Shown here: in pieces, positions 26,221 to 34,597 of the stretch
Position numbering within the stretch: position 1 is the stretch's first letter
Layout of the letters: every line of letters begins with the position of its first letter
Assembly (NCBI RefSeq): GCF_965233615.1
Contig: NZ_OZ247495.1
DNA: 64,000 bases
Reading direction: 5' to 3' (one strand)
DNA from: Pelagibius sp028280305
GTDB lineage: Bacteria; Pseudomonadota; Alphaproteobacteria; Kiloniellales; Kiloniellaceae
The notes under the pieces: generated by a model
Seen by the model: the letters and a program-made list of their open reading frames with translations, nothing else
What the model was told of the DNA's origin: nothing
Database searches by the model: none
Position numbers and translations under genes: made by a program

Positions 26221-27138
26221 GTGACACTCGCGATCCTGCAGCGCACAGACCGCTTCGTTTCCGTCGTCTGGCCCAGCGGCCTGCACGGCATGAACGGCTA
26301 TCTGTTTTTGCTGCCCGCTGTCGCTCTGGTCTTCATCCTGGTGATCGCTCTCGGCTACATGCTGGAGTTCAGCCTGCACGAGTTGGATCTCTCGACCTAT
26401 CGGCTGAAAGAGGCTTATAGCCTGACGAACTACCAGACGATCCTGGACCGGCCGGTTTATCTGCGGGTCCTCTGGCGTTCTCTGCTCGCCGCCCTCATCG
26501 TCACGGTGATCACCGTCTTTCTGGCCTTTCCCTATGCCTACCTGATGGTGCGGACATCTTCTGCGGCAACCCGCAAGTTTCTTCTGGTCGCGCTGTTCCT
26601 GCCGTTCTTCATCGGCCAGGTGGTTCGGGCTTATGGCTGGCTCATCATCCTCGGCAAGCAGGGCCTTCTGAACAGTGTCCTGACCGGCCTCGGCCTGCCC
26701 GCGCTGGACCTGATCTACAACTACCCGGCGGTCATCCTGGGGCTTGTTCAGTACATGCTGCCCTTTGCGGTCCTTCTGCTCACCCCCGCCGTCGCCGCCA
26801 TCAGCGAAGACGTGGAACTGGCGTCCGAAAGCCTCGGCGCCAACTGGCTGCAAACCTTTCGTCATGTGGTGATCCCCATGGCAACGCCCGGCCTTGTGGG
26901 CTCTTCCGTGGTGGTCTTCACCCTTACCCTGACGGACTTTGCGATGCCGGAGATTCTGGGCGGCGGCACCTCCGACTTCATCGCCAACGCCATCTACGAC
27001 AGCTACTTCCAGATCTCGAACATCGGCCTGGGCGCGGCGCTGGCGATTCTGCTGACCCTGATCGGCAGCGCCCTGGTGGCGCTCATGTTTATGATCGCGG
27101 GAACCGGGACCCTGGCGGTGACGGAGGCCGAGGAATGA
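26221..27138 (+). CDS. Polyamine-type ABC permease (PotB-like, system 1)
   Basis: 305 residues from GTG 26221, with six predicted membrane spans and the coupling loop ELASESLGANWLQTFRHVVIP of the EAA family. It is related to PotB and pairs with the second permease, which starts in its last codons (4-bp overlap). The two form the channel in the inner membrane. The start codon is uncertain because the ribosome site is weak. Confidence 0.88.
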   Translation: MTLAILQRTDRFVSVVWPSGLHGMNGYLFLLPAVALVFILVIALGYMLEFSLHELDLSTYRLKEAYSLTNYQTILDRPVYLRVLWRSLLAALIVTVITVFLAFPYAYLMVRTSSAATRKFLLVALFLPFFIGQVVRAYGWLIILGKQGLLNSVLTGLGLPALDLIYNYPAVILGLVQYMLPFAVLLLTPAVAAISEDVELASESLGANWLQTFRHVVIPMATPGLVGSSVVVFTLTLTDFAMPEILGGGTSDFIANAIYDSYFQISNIGLGAALAILLTLIGSALVALMFMIAGTGTLAVTEAEE

Positions 27139-27935
27139 GCGGTCCCCGCAGCAAAGCAATCGCCCTCTGGGGGCTGGTGGCCTTCAGTCTCATCCTCCTC
27201 AGCTTTCCAACCGTCATCATCATTGGTGCGTCCTTCACGGCCGGCGAGATCATTCAGTTCCCGCCCGAGGGGTTTTCACTGCGCTGGTACGAAAAGCTGT
27301 GGCAGCTCGACAGCTTCCAGGACGCCCTCCTGCGAACCTTCTATGTTTCCTTCATCTGCACACTGATCTCCCTGCCGGTCGGCACTCTGGCGGCCTTGGC
27401 GACCGTGCGCTACCGCATCCGCTTCCGCCGGACCCTGCAGGTCTATCTACTGCTGCCCTTTACCATCCCGCTGGTGGTGTCGGGCCTGGGCATGCTGATC
27501 GTCTTCGGTGAGGTTCGCATCCTGGGCCAGCTTTGGCCGGTCGGCCTGGCCCTCTGCATCATCAATCTGCCGTTCATGATCTGGGCGGTCAGCGCCTCGG
27601 TAAACGGTTTGGACAGCGAGTTGGAGAATGCCGCCGCCAACTGCGGCGCCGCGCCGGTGCAGATCTTTTTCACCGTGACTTTGCCGGCGGTGATGCCCGG
27701 TGTCATCACCGGTGCGCTCTTGATGTTCATACTGGCCTTCAACGAGTTTCTGGTCAGCCTCTTCCTTGTCGACTCACGGATCGTCACCTTGCCGGTGCAG
27801 ATCTATAACTCGATCCGTTCCGTCATCACGCCCGACCTGGCGGCCGTGTCTGTGGTCTATATCCTGATCGCCGTCATCGCGGTCTGGGTGCTCGACCGGC
27901 TCGTCGGTTTGGAAATCTTCCTTCGCTCAAAATAG
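27135..27935 (+). CDS. Polyamine-type ABC permease (PotC-like, system 1)
   Basis: 266 residues with six membrane spans and the EAA loop (ELENAAANCGAAPVQIFFTVTLP). It overlaps the preceding permease by ATGA. It ends 16 bp before the HisD-like gene, so transport and metabolism genes appear co-transcribed. Confidence 0.88.
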   Translation: MSGPRSKAIALWGLVAFSLILLSFPTVIIIGASFTAGEIIQFPPEGFSLRWYEKLWQLDSFQDALLRTFYVSFICTLISLPVGTLAALATVRYRIRFRRTLQVYLLLPFTIPLVVSGLGMLIVFGEVRILGQLWPVGLALCIINLPFMIWAVSASVNGLDSELENAAANCGAAPVQIFFTVTLPAVMPGVITGALLMFILAFNEFLVSLFLVDSRIVTLPVQIYNSIRSVITPDLAAVSVVYILIAVIAVWVLDRLVGLEIFLRSK

Positions 27936-27951
27936 GTTCGGAGACCGGACT

Positions 27952-29283
27952 GTGCCCAAAGACGTGAACCTTCATATCCTGTCGGAGCTGACAGCCGAAA
28001 AGCGCCATCTTCTGCTGCAAAGGACTGAGGCCGACCTCGGGCCCTTTATCGAGAAGGTCCAGCCCATTATCGAGCGGGTGCGCAGCGACGGCGATGCTGC
28101 ACTGTCCCACTTCGCCAGGGAGTTGGACAAAAGCCCGGTAGAGCCCGACGCCATCGCGGCAACGCCCGAGGATTTCGACCAGGCCTTCGAGGCGCTGGAC
28201 CGGGAGATGATCGAGGTGCTGACCTTCGCCAGCGACAACGTACGGCGCTTTCATGAAGCGCAGATGCCGGAGGAGATGTGGTTCAAGGAGATGCATCCCG
28301 GCGTCTTCGCCGGCGACCGCATCGTGCCCATCGACAGCGTTGCCTGCTATGTGCCGCGCGGCAAGGGCTCCTTCCCCAGCGTGGTCATGATGACGGCGAT
28401 CCCCGCGGTGGTCGCGCAGGTTCCGGAGGCGGTGATCATCACCCCGCCGGGCCTGGACGGAAAGATCGACGCCGCGACTTTGGTGGCCGCCCGCCTGGCC
28501 GGCATCGAAAGAGTGTACAAGTGCGGCGGCGCCCAGGCTGTGGCCGCCGTCGCCTACGGGACGGAAACCGTGCCGCGCTGCCTGAAGATCGTTGGCCCCG
28601 GAAGCCCCTGGGTGGTGGCGGCCAAGCGGGTCCTGGCCGACCGCATCGATCCGGGCATTCCCGCCGGACCCAGCGAGGCGATCATCCTGGCCGATGAGAC
28701 AGCGAACGGGCGGGTTTGTGCACTCGACCTGCTGATCGAAGCCGAGCACGGCTCCGACAGTTCGGCCTACCTCGTCACCAACTCCCGCAAGGTCGCCGAG
28801 GCGGCGCGGGCGGCGGTGCCGGATTTCTGGCGGGAAATGAGTGACCAGCGGGTCGGTTTCTCCGCCGACGTCCTTTGCGGAGAACGCGGCGGTATCGTGC
28901 TGACCGACAGCATGGACGACGCCATCGACTTCGTGAACGACTACGCGCCCGAGCATCTGGAGATCCAGGCCAAAGACCCACACCAATATCTCGGAATGAT
29001 CCGCAACGCCGGGGAGATCCTCATGGGTGAGCATACGGCCGTCTCTCTCGGCAACTTTGTCCTCGGCCCTAACGCCGTGCTGCCGACCAATGCCGCCGCC
29101 CGCACCCGCTCACCGCTCAGCGTCTTCGACTTCACAAAGCGAATCTCCATCGGTCATGTCACCAAGAAGGGCTATGACCAGTTGGCGCCCTACGCCTTCA
29201 AGTTCGCGCGCTACGAAGGCTTTGACGCCCATGGCAACGCCCTGTCGGAGATGCGGACCAAGGCCTTCAATTCGTCCAGCTAG
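27952..29283 (+). CDS. HisD-family dehydrogenase paralogue with altered metal-binding residues
   Basis: 443 residues from GTG, a second HisD-family member in the window. The catalytic APEHL motif and the C-terminal His (EGFDAHGNAL) are present. However the metal Gln (normally QAEHG) is Glu in IEAEHGSDS. The GDxxSGPNHVLPT block reads GNFVLGPNAVLPT, so the metal Asp is Asn and the following His is Ala. Zn coordination may therefore differ. It is in the ABC operon and so probably oxidises a hydroxyl group of the imported compound. It is not a histidine biosynthesis enzyme by context. Confidence 0.8.
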   Translation: MPKDVNLHILSELTAEKRHLLLQRTEADLGPFIEKVQPIIERVRSDGDAALSHFARELDKSPVEPDAIAATPEDFDQAFEALDREMIEVLTFASDNVRRFHEAQMPEEMWFKEMHPGVFAGDRIVPIDSVACYVPRGKGSFPSVVMMTAIPAVVAQVPEAVIITPPGLDGKIDAATLVAARLAGIERVYKCGGAQAVAAVAYGTETVPRCLKIVGPGSPWVVAAKRVLADRIDPGIPAGPSEAIILADETANGRVCALDLLIEAEHGSDSSAYLVTNSRKVAEAARAAVPDFWREMSDQRVGFSADVLCGERGGIVLTDSMDDAIDFVNDYAPEHLEIQAKDPHQYLGMIRNAGEILMGEHTAVSLGNFVLGPNAVLPTNAAARTRSPLSVFDFTKRISIGHVTKKGYDQLAPYAFKFARYEGFDAHGNALSEMRTKAFNSSS

Positions 29284-29380
29284 AACGGAACCTCACAAAC
29301 CTGCTGCCCGGGGCGGTTCAGCGGTGAGAATAACCATTGGATATTTCAATGGAGCCGCCAGCGCCGGGAGATGATATGAA

Positions 29381-29399
29381 CCCGCATCCAGGATGCGGG
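29381..29399 (+). other. Short hairpin before the DmpA-type gene
   Basis: CCCGCATCC and GGATGCGGG flank a single base, giving a 7-bp stem with a CCAGG loop, 19 bp upstream of the peptidase start. A second inverted repeat, CCATTG...CAATGG, lies at 29334-29352. These may mark a processing or attenuation point in the operon. Confidence 0.45.
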
Positions 29400-29418
29400 C
29401 GCGAGGAAGGCTGAATTC

Positions 29419-30483
29419 ATGAAGCGGATGCGACTTAGAGATTTCGGATTGGCCATCGGCCATCTGCCGACCGGCCCGCTGAACGCCATAACCGATGTCG
29501 CCGGTGTGCTCGTCGGGCATGAAACCATCATTCGCGACGACCCCGAAGTCGTGCGATCCGGCGTCACCGTGGTGGTGCCTGAAAACGGTGAGATCTGGCG
29601 GCGGCATCTCTTCGCCGGCGCCCATGTGCTGAACGGCAACGGCGAGATGACCGGACTCGCTTTTCTCGAGGAGTTCGGCCTGATGTGCGGTCCTATCGCC
29701 ATCACCGGAACCCATTCCATCGGCGCGGCACATGAGGGCCTGGTCAGTTATGAGCTGGAGGGAGGCTTCGACGTCGACTTCTGCCTGCCACTTGTGGCCG
29801 AGACTTTCGACGGCTGGCTGAGCGAGCCTCTGGCACTGGCGGTGCGGCCGGAGCATGTCCATGCCGCGCTGCGGGCCGCAGCCGGCGGAGCAGTGGCAGA
29901 GGGCAACATCGGCGGCGGCACCGGCATGAACGCTCACGAGTTCAAGGCCGGGATCGGGACCGCATCGCGGCAGACCGAGGTTGTGGGCGAAACCTGGACG
30001 GTTGGGGTGCTGGTGCAGGCCAATTATGGCCGCCGCCACCAGCTTCGCCTTGACGGCCACGCGATCGGTCAAGCGATTCCCATCGAAGAGGTGCCGCCGC
30101 CCTGGCCCAAGCCGCGCGATGACGGCTCGATCATTGCCGTCGTCGCCACTGACGCTCCCCTTCTGCCGCATCAATGCAAAAGGCTGGCGCAGAGAGCGGG
30201 CATGGGGGTCGCCCGGGCCGGCGGTATCGCAGCCCCGGCGAGCGGTGATATCTTCCTGGCCTTCTCCACCGGCAACGCCCATTCCGTTGCAGCCCACGAC
30301 CACCTGCACAGCGCGCGCTTCCTGCCGGACATGGCCCTTGCCGGGATCTTCGAAGCGGTGATCGAGGCAACGGAGGAAAGCATCTGGAACGCTCTCTGCA
30401 CCGCCGAGACCATGACCGGGCGGCAGGGCAGAATTTCCCACGCCATACCGCTGGACCGGCTGACCACGGTCATGAAGGCATAG
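29419..30483 (+). CDS. P1-family peptidase (DmpA/L-aminopeptidase-D-esterase type)
   Basis: 354 residues of the self-processing DmpA family (N-terminal nucleophile fold). The family block EGNIGGGTGMNAHEFKAGIG (residues 161-180) is present. The cleavage site is KPRDDGSIIAVV, with autoproteolysis expected between Gly236 and Ser237 so that Ser237 becomes the nucleophile of the beta subunit. Members release N-terminal residues from peptides or hydrolyse amides, esters and beta-peptides. Located after the HisD-like gene, it may cleave an amide in the imported substrate. No signal peptide is seen. Confidence 0.88.
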   Translation: MKRMRLRDFGLAIGHLPTGPLNAITDVAGVLVGHETIIRDDPEVVRSGVTVVVPENGEIWRRHLFAGAHVLNGNGEMTGLAFLEEFGLMCGPIAITGTHSIGAAHEGLVSYELEGGFDVDFCLPLVAETFDGWLSEPLALAVRPEHVHAALRAAAGGAVAEGNIGGGTGMNAHEFKAGIGTASRQTEVVGETWTVGVLVQANYGRRHQLRLDGHAIGQAIPIEEVPPPWPKPRDDGSIIAVVATDAPLLPHQCKRLAQRAGMGVARAGGIAAPASGDIFLAFSTGNAHSVAAHDHLHSARFLPDMALAGIFEAVIEATEESIWNALCTAETMTGRQGRISHAIPLDRLTTVMKA

Positions 30484-30515
30484 ATTTTATCAATGTTCTC
30501 TATTCTTAGAATAGA
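30480..30515. promoter_or_regulatory. Operator region before the second polyamine operon: LysR-type motif copy 2 and an inverted repeat
   Basis: ATAGATTTTATCAAT (30480-30494), which overlaps the stop of the preceding gene, matches the element at 22740-22754 at 14 of 15 bases. Just after it, TCTATTC-TTA-GAATAGA (30499-30515) is a perfect inverted repeat with 7-bp arms. Both lie 60-100 bp upstream of the ATPase start. Confidence 0.5.
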
Positions 30516-30575
30516 TTAGGCGATAGGCGAAATCCCCTTCTAAGATCCCCTTTTCGGCCATCCTTGGGGACGATT

Positions 30576-31694
30576 ATGGGTGATCGTGAGGGTGCCCCCA
30601 GCGTTGGGCTCGCTGTCAGGAACATAACCAAAGTCTTTGGTGCCGCCGGTGCCGCGGCGGTGCATGCCGTCGATGATCTGAGCCTGGACATCCATCGCAA
30701 CGAGTTCTTCACCCTGCTCGGACCCTCGGGTTGCGGCAAGACCACACTGCTTCGGATGATTGCCGGCCTGGAACAACCGACCTCCGGTGCGGTGTTGCTG
30801 GACGATGAGCCGCTACAGGGGCTGCCGCCCTTTCGCCGGCCGGTCAACACCGTGTTCCAGAGTTATGCCCTCTTTCCGCACATGTCGGTTGGCGAGAACA
30901 TTGCCTTCGGTATGCAGATGCGCCGCCTGGAGGCGGCGACGGTCGCCCGAAAGGTCGAGGAGGTGCTTGCGCTGGTGAGGCTTGAGGGCCTGAGCGACCG
31001 CCGCCCCTCACAGCTTTCCGGCGGCCAGCAGCAGCGGGTAGCTCTGGCCCGCGCCCTTGCCAATCAACCGAAAGTCCTGTTGCTCGACGAACCGCTGTCG
31101 GCCCTCGACCTGAAGCTCCGCAAGCAAATGCGCCTGGAGCTGAAGCGTCTGCAGAAAGCAACCGGGATCATCTTTGTCTTCGTCACCCATGACCAGGATG
31201 AGGCACTGATTATGTCGGACCGCCTGGCGGTGTTGTCTGCGGGCCGCATCCTGCAGGTCGGTACACCGGAAGACATCTACAAGAGGCCGCGCAGCCGCTT
31301 CGTCGCCGACTTCATCGGCGACAGCAACATTATCCTGGGCCAACCGAAGGCCCCCGATAGGCTTGCGCTCGGCGAAGCGGCACATCTTCACCTCGCCGAA
31401 CCCCTGCGCCCCGAACATGCGGGCGCGGCGGAGCTTCCCGTGGCGATCCGCCCGGAGAGTTGCCGCCTGGTGAACGGCGCCGCCTTGGAAGACAACGCCA
31501 ACGTGTTTCCGGCCCGGGTGCGGGAAATCGAATACCTCGGCGCCGATACCTGTGTTGTGCTGGATGTTGCCCCCCTCCGCGCGCCGATTACGGTGCGTCT
31601 GCGCAACGTAGAAGCAGAAGACACGGTTCCGCGTGAAGGTGACGCAGTCCGGGTCAGCCTGCCGGCCGCGGCGCTTCGGGTTCTGGACCTGTGA
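30576..31694 (+). CDS. potA: Spermidine/putrescine ABC transporter ATPase (PotA-like, system 2)
   Basis: The ATG at 30576 (MGDREGAPSVGLAVRNITKV) gives 372 residues; a TTG 12 bases earlier is the alternative. It has Walker A GPSGCGKT, signature LSGGQQQRV and Walker B LLLDEPLSALDLKLR. The C-terminal TOBE domain is about 90 residues. It is the first gene of a nine-gene run ending at 38475 with 4-bp couplings. The GTG of the permease overlaps its stop. Confidence 0.9.
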   Translation: MGDREGAPSVGLAVRNITKVFGAAGAAAVHAVDDLSLDIHRNEFFTLLGPSGCGKTTLLRMIAGLEQPTSGAVLLDDEPLQGLPPFRRPVNTVFQSYALFPHMSVGENIAFGMQMRRLEAATVARKVEEVLALVRLEGLSDRRPSQLSGGQQQRVALARALANQPKVLLLDEPLSALDLKLRKQMRLELKRLQKATGIIFVFVTHDQDEALIMSDRLAVLSAGRILQVGTPEDIYKRPRSRFVADFIGDSNIILGQPKAPDRLALGEAAHLHLAEPLRPEHAGAAELPVAIRPESCRLVNGAALEDNANVFPARVREIEYLGADTCVVLDVAPLRAPITVRLRNVEAEDTVPREGDAVRVSLPAAALRVLDL

Positions 31695-32587
31695 CCGATC
31701 CGGCCAGACTGTCCCCACGTGCGCGCCACGCAACCCTGGCGCCGGCACTCCTCGCCATCGGCGTATTCCTGGTGCTGCCGCTGCTGCTGGTGCCGGTCGC
31801 TTCATTCATGGAGGCCAATCCCTGGGGCGGCGTGCGCCCAGCGTTTTCTGTAGACGCCTACATTCAGGTACTCTTCGAAGAGGACTTCACCGGCGAACTG
31901 GTCTTCAACGACGCCTACCCGCGTATCGTCCTGCGCTCCATCCTGCTGGCTGCCGTGACCACCTTGCTTTGCCTGCTGGCCGGCTTTCCCGTCGCCTATG
32001 TCATCGCCATGCAACCCAAGGCGCGCCAGGGCATCCTGTTGTTGCTGGTAACGGTGCCTTTTTGGACCAACCTGCTGATCCGCACCTACTCCTGGATCAT
32101 GATCCTGCGGGACGAAGGCCTTATCAACAACAGTCTGGAAGCGGTTGGTATCATCGATACACCGCTGCGCCTGCTCTACACCAACGGCGCTATTGCCATC
32201 GGGCTGGTGTACACCTTCCTGCCCTTCATGGTGCTGCCGATCTACGCCGCGATCGAGCGCATCGACCGCAGTCTCATTGAGGCCGCACATGATCTCTACG
32301 CCAACCGGCGGGCGATGCTGCGGCGTGTCGTCCTGCCCCTGGCCAAGCCCGGAATCGCAGCAGGGGCTGTCCTTGTCTTCGTGCCCGCTCTGGGCTCCTT
32401 CGTCGCGCCGGCCTTGCTGGGCGGCGGGAAGCACCTGATGATCGGCAGCCTGGTTCAGGCCCAGTTCGGCGCCTCGCGAAACTGGCCTTTCGGCGCGGCG
32501 ATCTCCCTAATCCTCCTGGCGGCGGTCTTGGCGGTTCTGCTTTGGCAGGCCAGGCGGCAGAGCCGCGGCGAGGAGCTGCAGCTATGA
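31691..32587 (+). CDS. potB: Spermidine/putrescine ABC permease (PotB-like, system 2)
   Basis: 298 residues from GTG, with six membrane spans and the EAA loop SLIEAAHDLYANRRAMLRRV. The GTGA overlap with the ATPase and ATGA overlap with the next permease show tight coupling. It forms half of the membrane channel. Confidence 0.88.
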   Translation: MTDPARLSPRARHATLAPALLAIGVFLVLPLLLVPVASFMEANPWGGVRPAFSVDAYIQVLFEEDFTGELVFNDAYPRIVLRSILLAAVTTLLCLLAGFPVAYVIAMQPKARQGILLLLVTVPFWTNLLIRTYSWIMILRDEGLINNSLEAVGIIDTPLRLLYTNGAIAIGLVYTFLPFMVLPIYAAIERIDRSLIEAAHDLYANRRAMLRRVVLPLAKPGIAAGAVLVFVPALGSFVAPALLGGGKHLMIGSLVQAQFGASRNWPFGAAISLILLAAVLAVLLWQARRQSRGEELQL

Positions 32588-33441
32588 GCGAGCTCGCCGG
32601 CAACCCGATATCACCGCCCGCCCCGAAAGGCATTCGCAAGCCCAAGGCGGCCTTCTCGGTCGGCAGAATTCCGGGTTTCGCGGCCGCGACCTTGGCCTTC
32701 TTCCTGTTTCTCTACGCGCCGATCCTGCTGCTGGTCGTCTTCTCCTTCAATGGCAGCAATTCCGCAACCATCTGGTCGCACTTCAGTCTTGACTGGTACG
32801 CCAAGGTCGCTGCCAACAGCGACATCCAACGGGCAACACTGAACACGCTGATTGTCGCCGGCATCGCGTCGGTCCTGGCCACCGCTTTGGCGACGCTGGC
32901 GGCCTTGGCCATGGCCAGGGGCGGCCGTTTCCGGGGCAGCCAAATCGCCCTCGGCACACTGCTGCTGCCGCTGATCGTACCGGAGATCGTTATCGCCATT
33001 GCCATGTTGATCTTCTTCACCGCGATCGGGATGAATCTGGGATTGGGGAACATCATCATTGCCCATACAGTCTTCTGCATCCCCTTTGCCTACTTGCCGA
33101 TCCGGGCCCGCCTGGACAGTCTGAGCCCGGTCTACGAGGAAGCGGCCCAGGACCTCTATGCCGACGGCTGGCGGACCTTCCGTCACGTGACCTTTCCCCT
33201 GCTGGCACCTGGCATCCTCTCCGGGTTGATGCTCGCCTTCATCACTTCGGTCGACGACTTCATCATTTCCCTGATGGTCGGCAGCGCCGGCTCCACGACG
33301 CTGCCGATCTATATCTACAGCCTGATCCGGATCGGCATCACACCACAGATCAATGCGATCTCAACCCTGGTGCTGCTGATCTCCTTCATCTTTGTAAGCC
33401 TGTCATGGCTCATTGCGCGGCGTTCGGAGAAGACGCCATGA
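32584..33441 (+). CDS. potC: Spermidine/putrescine ABC permease (PotC-like, system 2)
   Basis: 285 residues from ATG 32584 (MSELAGNPISPP), which overlaps the stop of the previous gene. The frame upstream to 32542 is only a shadow. The C-terminal part has the PotC-typical VYEEAAQDLYADGWRTFRHV loop and the ITSVDDFIISLMVGS segment. It partners the PotB-like permease. Confidence 0.9.
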   Translation: MSELAGNPISPPAPKGIRKPKAAFSVGRIPGFAAATLAFFLFLYAPILLLVVFSFNGSNSATIWSHFSLDWYAKVAANSDIQRATLNTLIVAGIASVLATALATLAALAMARGGRFRGSQIALGTLLLPLIVPEIVIAIAMLIFFTAIGMNLGLGNIIIAHTVFCIPFAYLPIRARLDSLSPVYEEAAQDLYADGWRTFRHVTFPLLAPGILSGLMLAFITSVDDFIISLMVGSAGSTTLPIYIYSLIRIGITPQINAISTLVLLISFIFVSLSWLIARRSEKTP

Positions 33442-33491
33442 TCCCTACAACCAAAAAACAATTCAAAACCACTGAACAGCGGAGGTTCGAT

Positions 33492-34523
33492 ATGCGTAAT
33501 CTGTTGAGAATGGCCGGCATGGCCGCACCGATCGCCCTGGCCGCTTCGGCGGCCAGCGCGGAAGGCGTTTTGAATTTCGCCAACTGGGCGGAGTACACCT
33601 CACCGGAGCTGATCGAGAAATTCGAGAAAGAGACCGGCATCAAGGTGGTGCTGGACACTTACGATTCCAGCGAAACCCTGCTGGCCAAGCTTCAGGCCGG
33701 CGGCGCCGACTATGACGTCGTGGTTCCGGGCAACAATTTTGTCGCGGGCATGATTTCCGAAGGCTTGATCCAAAACGTCGATGTCAGATCGCTACCGGGT
33801 TTCGCAAACCTTGAAGGCCGCTGGCAGTCACCGCCCTGGGATCCGACAAACGAGTACTCCATTCCCTGGCTTTGGGGCACCACCGGCTTCACCGTCGATA
33901 CCTCCGCCTATGGCGGTGACATTCACACCTATGAAGTCCTTTTCAACCCGCCGCCGGAGCTGCAGGGCGAGATCGGCATGTTCAACTCCGCCGACGAGGT
34001 GGTGAAGATGGTCCATGCCTACCTCGGCAACGACCTCTGCACGGAAGATCCGGCTCATTTCCAGGCGGCCTTCGATGTCCTCAAGGCGCAAAAACAGCAC
34101 GTGAAGATGTACCAGTCCGAAGGGCTTCGCGAACGTATGCTCTCCGGTGAGGTCAAGGCCCACTCAAACTGGAACGGCAGCTCCCTGAAGCTGCGGGCCC
34201 AAGACGCGAAGTTCGCTTACGCCTACCCTAAAGAAGGTGTACTGACCTGGATGGACGTGATGGTTGTGCCCAGCGGGGCCAAGAACAAGGATAACGCTCT
34301 CAAGTTCCTGGCTTTCATGCTTCAGCCGGAGAACGTGGCAATCCAGTCCAACTTTGCCCGTTATTCCAACGCGGTGGCAGGCAGCGATGCTTACATGGCC
34401 GCCGAGTTGAAAACAGCGCCGGAGATTGTCGCACCATCCGACCGCACCTTCATTTTCGTGCCCGCCTGCTCGGAAAAGTCGATCAAACTGCAGGATCAGG
34501 TCTGGACCCGGTTGCTCAAGTAG
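33492..34523 (+). CDS. Polyamine ABC substrate-binding protein (PotD/PotF-like, system 2)
   Basis: I choose ATG 33492, which follows GGAGG with ideal spacing and starts directly on the signal peptide MRNLLRMAGMAAPIALAASA. An upstream ATG at 33438 overlaps potC but adds charged residues before the signal. The mature protein (343 residues in all) is PotD/PotF-like: LNFANWAEYTSPELIEKFEK and DYDVVVPGNNFVAGMI. The Asp/Trp residues that hold the polyamine are in family-conserved positions. Polyamine specificity is supported by the downstream acetylpolyamine amidohydrolase. Confidence 0.9.
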   Translation: MRNLLRMAGMAAPIALAASAASAEGVLNFANWAEYTSPELIEKFEKETGIKVVLDTYDSSETLLAKLQAGGADYDVVVPGNNFVAGMISEGLIQNVDVRSLPGFANLEGRWQSPPWDPTNEYSIPWLWGTTGFTVDTSAYGGDIHTYEVLFNPPPELQGEIGMFNSADEVVKMVHAYLGNDLCTEDPAHFQAAFDVLKAQKQHVKMYQSEGLRERMLSGEVKAHSNWNGSSLKLRAQDAKFAYAYPKEGVLTWMDVMVVPSGAKNKDNALKFLAFMLQPENVAIQSNFARYSNAVAGSDAYMAAELKTAPEIVAPSDRTFIFVPACSEKSIKLQDQVWTRLLK

Positions 34524-34535
34524 GTGCAGCCTGAC

Positions 34536-34570
34536 ACGGTTCCTCCGGGTTCCTGCCCCGGAGGAACCGT
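34536..34570 (+). other. Strong hairpin after the system 2 binding protein
   Basis: ACGGTTCCTCCGGG (34536-34549) and CCCGGAGGAACCGT (34557-34570) form a perfect 14-bp stem with a 7-base loop, 13 bp after the stop. No T-run follows. It probably protects the binding-protein message and lowers read-through into the enzyme genes. Confidence 0.7.
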
Positions 34571-34597
34571 TCGAAGCACGTAACACGAGGTTTCAGA

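Noticed and set aside
10386..29283. Histidine biosynthesis genes
   Set aside because: Two HisD-family genes occur but no other his gene, and both are in transport or catabolic operons.
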